Source: Aotearoamyces nothofagi
Taxonomy: Eukaryota > Ascomycota > Leotiomycetes > Leotiales > Tympanidaceae
Length of the DNA: 64,000 nt
Assembly (NCBI GenBank): GCA_015345905.1
Contig: JADDTR010000006.1
Location: 186,001-250,000, forward strand
Reading direction: 5' to 3'
The translations under genes were made by a program, and so were the position numbers. Position 1 is the first letter of the stretch, and every line of letters begins with the position of its first letter. The notes beneath the pieces are model-generated. The model had not been told where the DNA came from. It ran no database searches and saw only the letters and a list, made by a program, of their open reading frames with translations. Positions 57,827 through 64,000 of the stretch are shown in pieces.

Positions 57827-60608
57827 ATGCCGTGCTTTTCAGACTCCTTTTGGTCAGCGGACTATGCTGGAGGTAAGAATTCGAATCACACACTGTCTTG
57901 TAGATACTAACATCTGCCCTGAAGGCTTGGGGGTCCTATTTGGGAAGCTCCAACAAGGTGTGGCCGAAAACCAGCAGATCCTCACAATTGCGCGAATGCG
58001 AGCAGAGGCGGAAGATATCTATGGATTGCGCCTCGGTGAGATAGGACCTGCCACGGACAAGATAACCGGTGGCTTCTCTAGAGATGATGGCGCTAGCGTG
58101 CGAAAGGTAGGTCAAGTATTCGCTGGAAAGCTGGATATGGCTGATATTGTTGTTAGGCATACGATGGTGTGCGCAGTGAGATGGAAGAAGCATCGAAAAC
58201 CCATAGGAAGATTGCATCAAGCATCCGCGAACTCGTGGTCAATCCTTTTACCAGATGGTGCGACGCTCATGAATCACGAGTACAAAACTCCCAGGACGAA
58301 CTACAAGCGCGCATCAAGCATCATGATAAACAAGCAGATACTGTGGGAAAGCTACGGAGCCACTACTTCAACAAATGCCGGCTCGTGGAAGACATCGAAG
58401 AGGAGAACAAGCTTGGATTCCAAGATCCTTCGGCCACCGAAAGTCCTAAGCAGAAGCAGAAGCCAATCATCCCCGAGATCAAAGTCCAAGCGAAGGACGA
58501 CGACGAAGAGGAAGAAGAGCCCCTGGAAATCGCCGACGAAGTCTACCAACCAGAACAAGTCAAGAAGATTCTGACCCATATGCTGCAAACCATAAGGCTG
58601 ACCGAGACAAAAGTTCCGATCTTGGGGACCTACTTGAACACTTCCGCAGGATCCGATATTGTGGAATATGTGCAAAAGCATTTAGGAGCAACAAGTGTTA
58701 GTCATGCTGAACGTATTGGCCAAGATCTTGTTTCGTACGGATTCTTGCGCCTTGTCGGAAATGTCGGCAACACTTTCGCGAACAGTTCTAAGATGTTCTA
58801 CCAATGGCGACCTAAGACATTCCAACTAACTGGAATCCCAGAGAAGAAGCAAGCACTAGGCCGATCCTTCTCTCTATCAACCGGCGCTGACTTTTCAGAA
58901 TCTCCCGTTGGAGCAGTTGGTGACTACCTCTCAGGTTGGAATCCCTTGAATAATCAACATCCCAATGAAACGCCAGCCGAACGTCTACGTCGCGAGGCCT
59001 CGGAGGCAGACCTGCGATATAAGGCGGCAGTGCGGAAGCTTGATTTACTCCGATGCCAGCTCGAAGAGGCTATAATTGAGCACCTAAAGTTTATGGAACG
59101 GTGTGAGCTCGACAGACTCAAGGCTATTAAGGCTGTTATCCTGGATTTCTCTGGGGCAATCAGCAATGTTATTCCTAGCTTGCAATCTACGGTCGATAAG
59201 ATGATGCTCTATCAAGAGACGGTACAACCACTAGGAGACTTACGATATCTCCTTGAAAACTACCGTACTGGCGGATTTGCACCCAAAGTAAAAATCTACG
59301 AGAATTATTATAACTCGGCCGATGAGCAAACATTTGGCGTAGACCTTGAAGCAAGAGCTCGAGCCGATAAAAAAAGAGTACCGAACGTAGTCACTACAAT
59401 ACTCACTTTCCTCGACAACCACTATCCTGATATGGAGGGCGATGATGCTCGACGAGGTGTGTGGCTCGTAGATGTACCTCTATCTGTGACCCACCGACTC
59501 AGACACGAAATCAATACCGGCAAGCCGGTTTCTACTGAAACTTTAGAGCGTTACGAAATACCCATTGTTGCAAGCGTACTCAAACTTTACTTGTTAGAAC
59601 TTCCTGGTATGTCTTCATTATGCTATCGATCGATAGCAAAACTAACCAATTTTAGACTCCCTGGTCTCTTCTCACGTATATGAAATAATTAAGACTATCT
59701 ACTCTACGCCGGCTTCCGAGTCGACAGATTCTGCAAGAATTTCCGTTCTACAGAACACTTTGATACAGCTACGACTAGTCAATATTGCCACGCTCGATGC
59801 TCTCATGACCCATTTTACGCGCCTTATAGAGCTCACGTCTGCCGACGAAACCTACGTGGCTGCGCTTGCCCACAACATTTCCCCTTGTATCTTACGACCC
59901 CGTACGGAGAATTCCATGACCATGGAAGAGAAGCACTCTTACCGGCTCATCCGGGATCTCTTTACCCACAAAGACACCATTTTTGGTGAGCTCAAGCGTG
60001 CTAGCTCACTTACACACAGTATCAGTGTGGACAACCGACCGCGTGCTATAAGCTCTGATGAAAGCAATCGCAAAGCTAATATGGAAGCTCGGACTCGTGC
60101 GATCCTTGCTGCGGGTGGCTCACGTAGCCGAGCTACGAGTCCTGCTCCAAGCCCGCGTGGTCACCGACGGGATCGAAGCAGTGGCGGGCCGGAAACAAGA
60201 TTCCCAGTTCAGACATCTCCTACTAGTACCACTGGCTCTGGCCCCAGAACCTCTCGAAGTTCGCTCGGGAGCGTCGTGAACAGGAACAGCCTTGATGTTC
60301 CAGGCGTCAGTGACATAAGCCCCGTAACTGACGGCGGCAATGTAACCAACGGCACGCTGCAGAATATTGCAAATGGAGCCGGCGAACACCCAATATCAGC
60401 CACAGACGTTGTGGTTGATGAGCTTGGCGTGGAGAAGCGAAACAGCCTTGGAAGATCGACTCATGCTGGTGCAGGACGACTTGCACAGGCGAGGAGGCCA
60501 CCGGGAGCTGGACTAGTAAAGCAAAGTGTGGGAAGCATCGCTAAGACAGAAATACCAGAAAGCAGGCCCGTCGGCGTGAGCCTGACTGATAAGCCTATGG
60601 ACGACTGA
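57827..60608 (+). CDS. rgd2: Rho GTPase-activating protein Rgd2 type (F-BAR, DEP, RhoGAP), four exons
   Basis: Exons 57827-57872, 57925-58106, 58157-59606 and 59656-60608 give 876 residues. Rgd2 links membrane curvature to Rho/Cdc42 signalling. Order: F-BAR first half (FSDSFWSADYAGGLGVLFGK; SSIRELVVNPFTRWCDAHES) to about residue 150; acidic linker; DEP domain about 212-291 (KVPILGTYLNTSAGSDIVEY, YGFLRLVGNVGNTF); F-BAR second half about 355-440; RhoGAP from about 469 (FGVDLEARA, VPNVVTTILTFLDNHYPDME) to about 650; then a Ser/Arg/Gly-rich disordered tail. A DEP domain inserted within the F-BAR is the Rgd2 layout. At the place of the usual arginine finger (FRxSG) the sequence reads GVWLVDVPLS, so Arg is not where expected. 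Confidence 0.91.
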
Positions 60609-61831
60609 ATGCTATTACGAGTATGATGGGTTATTTCATTGGTGGCTAATGCCAATGCTTGTATGATATTTATGTAGTAGACATCATTATTTAAAATATC
60701 ATCAACGCCTTTCAAACTTTGGGGTTTCGTAGAACTTGTACGCATATTAATGCAAGCTTGGCGTATCATTTATATTCATGCATATTTATATAACGTGCAA
60801 AGGTACCTCCAACTCCCTCGAAAACCGCAGACCCCACGCCTTCTATATGATGTTGATACGCTATAAGAAACACAGCGAATTAATCTGCCGAGAGAAAATC
60901 CGTTTCCCCATATTTGGCCAAGGATGAAGTTGGTCGCAAGAGAAGCTCATTGACATGTAGTAACCTTAAAGTTCGGATCAAAATACCTATTGAAGATACA
61001 ATGGAGCCTAGTCCGTACCATGTACCGAGTAAAAATGAGCACGAGTGAGATAAATGCAACGCACTGAAGCCAAGATACTTAAGTTAGGATATTGATGTCT
61101 GCTCTAGAAGTAGAGTGATAGGCATATAAATAAATGCCAACTGACAAATAAGGACTGTATGCTACCAATGTGAAGTCTAAGTAAATGAAAATTCGTGTTA
61201 GACCAGATACTGGGTCCTGAGAGTTAGACGGTAATCTGATTCAGAAGAGTGCTGAGGGAATACTATTTTGGCCCCGGTTATGAAAGAGCCGATAATGGTA
61301 ATGGTTGGAATTTAAAATGCAAAGTCTTGTTAATATGTCGCGAGGTTAGCCTTGAAACACCAACAGATACTGAGTCGAAGTATTGATCTACAATGCATGT
61401 TCTATTAGCAGGGGCAGGATGGGAATTTGGCACGAGACTGATTGACCTTGCATTCTAATGCATTTCTAGTGCAACGTCCTACTTCTAACTAGACAGCGAT
61501 ACATCTTAACTCACTTTAGGAGGAAGCCCTGCTCGGTATCTGGTCGGATATTTAAGAACGTGTTCACTTATCGAGCGTTCATAGAGCCTCTTTTATCCGG
61601 GCTCATTTTGTAAGTTCTTGTAATTGAGGCGAACCTCTTTCAGCTATCGTTAACATGTTTTAACCTGGCCTTGGTGTATAGGTATAGTCACATAAAGCGG
61701 AGATATGGCGAATCTGATGTTCAATGGGACTCGATAAATTTGTGATGCCGCTTTGCGGATATGATGTTACATCTTCCTACAGTATGCCCCAAACGCCAAA
61801 CAATGCCCGTGTATGCAAAACATACAGCATA
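60609..61831. other. Convergent intergenic region
   Basis: 1.2 kb between the stops of RGD2 (+) and uS13m (-). AT-rich; no gene, tRNA or repeat recognised. Confidence 0.45.
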
Positions 61832-62358
61832 TTAACGACTTCTCTCGACCTTGTTGAGTTTTGCTGCAGTAAGTATCTATCAGAAGTTAGTATTGGTCTT
61901 ATAGCCTATTCAGAGTCTGGTAGACCTACCTGCGTCCTCGTCCTCTGCCCCCTCACCGGCAAACCCATAGCATGCCGTCTTCCTCTATAGCTTCCCATAT
62001 CTCTTAACCGCCTTATGTTATCTCGTAGCTTCCTCTTAGCGTCATTCTCAATGGTCATCGTTGAGAGCTCCGCGGTGATCGCTGTGACGGTCTTTTGTGG
62101 TAATGATCCAACTTTCGCGGCTGGATGGATGGAGAATTTGGCCAGGATATGAGAAGAATGTAGGTTGCCTAGGCCATAGAAAGTTTCAAGGGATTTCTAA
62201 CCCATGGTCAGCGATGGCGCAAATTGTGTAATGTCGAGTTTGAGGTACCTTAATGAGCCGATTCTCCGGGAAGTTGACCCCTAATATGAAAACCTGTAAT
62301 ATGGGTCAGCCATTATAATTTTCAGGCAACGAGGTAAAATGTGTTTGCAATATACCAT
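61832..62358 (-). CDS. sws2: Mitochondrial small ribosomal subunit protein uS13m, four exons
   Basis: Minus-strand exons 62358-62356 (ATG only), 62293-62249, 62196-61930 and 61876-61832 give 119 residues with every junction in phase 0. uS13m sits in the head of the mitochondrial small subunit. Diagnostic parts: MVFILGVNFPENRLI, FYGLGNLHSSHILAKFSIHP, then DNIRRLRDMGSYRGRRHAMG and LPVRGQRTRTQ, the universal uS13 end, finishing QILTAAKLNKVERSR. No exon is long enough to stand out by itself, so the gene is easily missed. The first intron begins directly after the start codon (ATG|GTATAT). Fungal members start MVFILGVNF, which fits this model. A 37-codon upstream frame (ATG at 62488) may lie in the leader. 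Divergent from the cyclophilin gene. Confidence 0.93.
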
Positions 62359-62655
62359 TGTGAAGGATTGCTTAAAAGGAGTTGTTGGGAGATTTCTCTG
62401 CCGTGAGAGATTCAGACGTCGGTGGAGTTTGTCTCCAAAGCCCCGAATCTTTTGGATACCTAGGTATTGCGAGCTGCGCACGGACCATATGGAGTAAAAT
62501 CACGTGAATGGCACTTGCTAATCGACACCTATCCGAAACACTTTAAGGAGCTCAAGCGTGCGCGGAGCTTATTCCCTTTCATTGATACTTGTTGTACACA
62601 ACTCCTCCTAGCTATTGACAAATATCCAATTCAGGATACCCATTGATATCTAAAT
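62359..62655. promoter_or_regulatory. Shared divergent promoter uS13m / cyclophilin B
   Basis: 297 nt between start codons pointing apart; the promoters of both genes must lie or overlap here. No specific site assigned. Confidence 0.55.
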
Positions 62656-63731
62656 ATGTTGAACCTTCAGCGTATCGTAGTCTCAGTACTACTCGTTCTT
62701 ACAGCTACTTTCCTCTTCTTCGCTCAGACAACCAGCGCTGCTAAAGGCCCAAAGATCACTAACAGGGTTTACTTTGACATTGAACATGGTGACGAGTTTC
62801 TCGGTCGCATTGTGATTGGTCTCTATGGCAAAACTGTTCCAAAGACTACAGAGAATTTCCGTGCTTTGGCTACTGGTGAAAAGGAGTTTGGTTTCGAGGG
62901 CTCTTCATTCCACCGTGTCATTAAGAACTTCATGATCCAGGGAGGTGACTTTACCAAGGGCGATGGCACTGGAGGAAAGTCGAGTACGTCTAAAATCCTC
63001 TAGATAGTTGGTTGATAGGTTACTAACACCTTTAGTCTATGGCGCGAAATTCCCAGATGAGAACTTCAAGTTGAAGCACACCAAGACCGGCCTACTCAGC
63101 ATGGCCAATTCTGGCAAAGATACGAACGGCTCTCAATTCTTCATTACTACCGCAATCACCAGGTAAGAATTGATACCATTTGTGACAAAAGTTCGTGACT
63201 AATTAAATACAGCTGGCTCGACGGCAAGCACGTTGTTTTCGGCGAAGTCCTCGAAGGCTACGAGATTGTCCAGAAAATCGAAAATGTTCCCAAAGCACCA
63301 GGAGATAAGCCTCTAAAGGCTGTCAAGATCGTCAAGAGCGGTGAATTAGAGGTGCCAGAAGAAGGTATTCAAAAGGAACTATAAAGTACCATTCTCCTTT
63401 CTTCACATAATTGGTGCTGTTCGAACTTGCTGATTCGTCTGTGTCCTTGACAGATGTTTACGGCGGCTCCGAATTCGTACCGGGCACGGAAGAAGAAAGC
63501 GACAGCGACAGCGATATCAAGGAGCCTGCAACGTCTCCCGATTCAAGTGCTCCAGCAATTCCCACTCCTGCAGCATCTGCGAAGACCGAAAGCTCTGCGA
63601 CTTCAGAGGGATTGAGCATATTACAAAAGGTGCTTTTCTTGGCCGTTATTTCTGGATGTGTTGCGGCTTATCTCCGCTTGAATAGAGTGAGGGAAGAAGA
63701 TGTACAAGGATATGAGAAAAGTTTAGCTTGA
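62656..63731 (+). CDS. cypB: Secretory-pathway cyclophilin (peptidyl-prolyl isomerase B) with two possible C-termini
   Basis: Exons 62656-62983, 63036-63162 and 63213-63364 or 63213-63384. The first residues ([20 protein letters not shown], then TTSA) are a signal peptide. The cyclophilin domain has [35 protein letters not shown] and [13 protein letters not shown], keeping the catalytic Arg and Trp. Keeping the last intron ends the protein at 63384 with EGIQKEL (208 residues). Removing it (63365-63453, donor GTATTC, acceptor GACAG) joins exon 63454-63731 and gives 294 residues with a Ser/Asp/Pro linker and a membrane segment [18 protein letters not shown]. Both forms stay in frame. The role is protein folding in the ER; the long form would be membrane-anchored. 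Confidence 0.9.
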
Positions 63732-64000
63732 TTTAACAGACTGTAAATTAAAAGCAGTTGCATCACTACCGATTCGAGACAATTAATCCCATATCTTTTG
63801 CATTAACCTGTGCTGTAATTTACCCAGCTGAGGAGACGTGAGCATCGGACCCTTGTCTCAATTTAGATCTAATCGCTACCCCACATTATCGCGATCCTCA
63901 AAAAAAGTTCTAGCGAAACTTCAACAGGAATTCGTATCAAACCACAAACCACAACTCTGCGCCCCTCTACTGCTTTGCCATATTACACTAGAAATGAAGG
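63732..64000. other. Right window end, no gene seen
   Basis: 3' flank of the cyclophilin gene. Pyrimidine- and A-rich stretches near 63900-63960 could be the leader of a gene starting beyond the window. Confidence 0.3.

Noticed and set aside
61724-61990. 88-codon plus-strand frame
   Set aside because: Antisense to the last exons and 3' end of uS13m, which has far better support.
1-64000. tRNA, rRNA, CRISPR, retroelement or DNA transposon
   Set aside because: I looked for T-loop GTTCGANTC contexts, reverse transcriptase or transposase motifs and long terminal repeats, and found none convincing. A tRNAscan and a repeat library search would be decisive.

Overview
This 64 kb window is nuclear DNA of a filamentous ascomycete (Pezizomycotina). 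Evidence: 24 supported protein genes on both strands, many short introns of about 50-65 nt with GTAAGT-like donors and CTAAC/CTAAT-like branch sites, and a mix of fungal-only genes (eisosome protein, Pan1, sphingolipid C9-methyltransferase, recyclin, Rgd2-type RhoGAP, mS41) with general housekeeping genes. I lean towards Leotiomycetes from overall character, but the sequence does not prove it. Exon borders were worked out by hand from splice signals, reading phase and family conservation; nearly all phases close exactly.

Layout, left to right. 1-1154: a decayed tandem repeat of about 44 nt units. 1155-14544: a RING protein, sphingolipid C9-methyltransferase, PAN1, an FAD-linked oxidase, then the divergent pair TRM140/COQ10. 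15341-28469: a ubiquitin-like-domain protein, the divergent pair EMC2/AP-3 delta, a SMAP-domain nuclear protein, RAMP4/YSY6 and a small, probably mitochondrial protein assembled here from three short exons. 28470-30635: gene-poor, AT-rich. 30636-49974: tyrosine phosphatase, EIS1, a Frag1/DRAM/Sfk1 membrane protein, CDK7/KIN28, recyclin RCY1 and a five-exon SNF2/RING protein of the IRC20/SHPRH type. 50935-63731: mitoribosomal mS41, a long GC-rich low-complexity stretch before a basic-region (bZIP-like) factor, an M19 membrane dipeptidase, the F-BAR/DEP/RhoGAP protein RGD2, mitoribosomal uS13m and an ER cyclophilin with two possible C-termini.

Functionally the content is mostly housekeeping: membrane traffic and cell cortex (PAN1, AP-3 delta, RCY1, EIS1, RGD2), ER biogenesis (EMC2, YSY6, cyclophilin B), mitochondria (COQ10, mS41, uS13m, small protein), RNA and transcription (TRM140, KIN28) and ubiquitin/chromatin (RING protein, IRC20-like). 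There is no operon, secondary-metabolite cluster, rRNA array, CRISPR or intact mobile element that I can recognise.

The most interesting signals are: (i) four genes whose first coding exon holds only 2, 3, 3 or 5 nt, so that an intron cuts or directly follows the start codon; (ii) the cyclophilin gene, where keeping the last intron gives a short form ending QKEL and removing it gives a membrane-anchored form; (iii) a RhoGAP domain without the usual arginine finger; (iv) unusually long introns concentrated in the IRC20-like gene.
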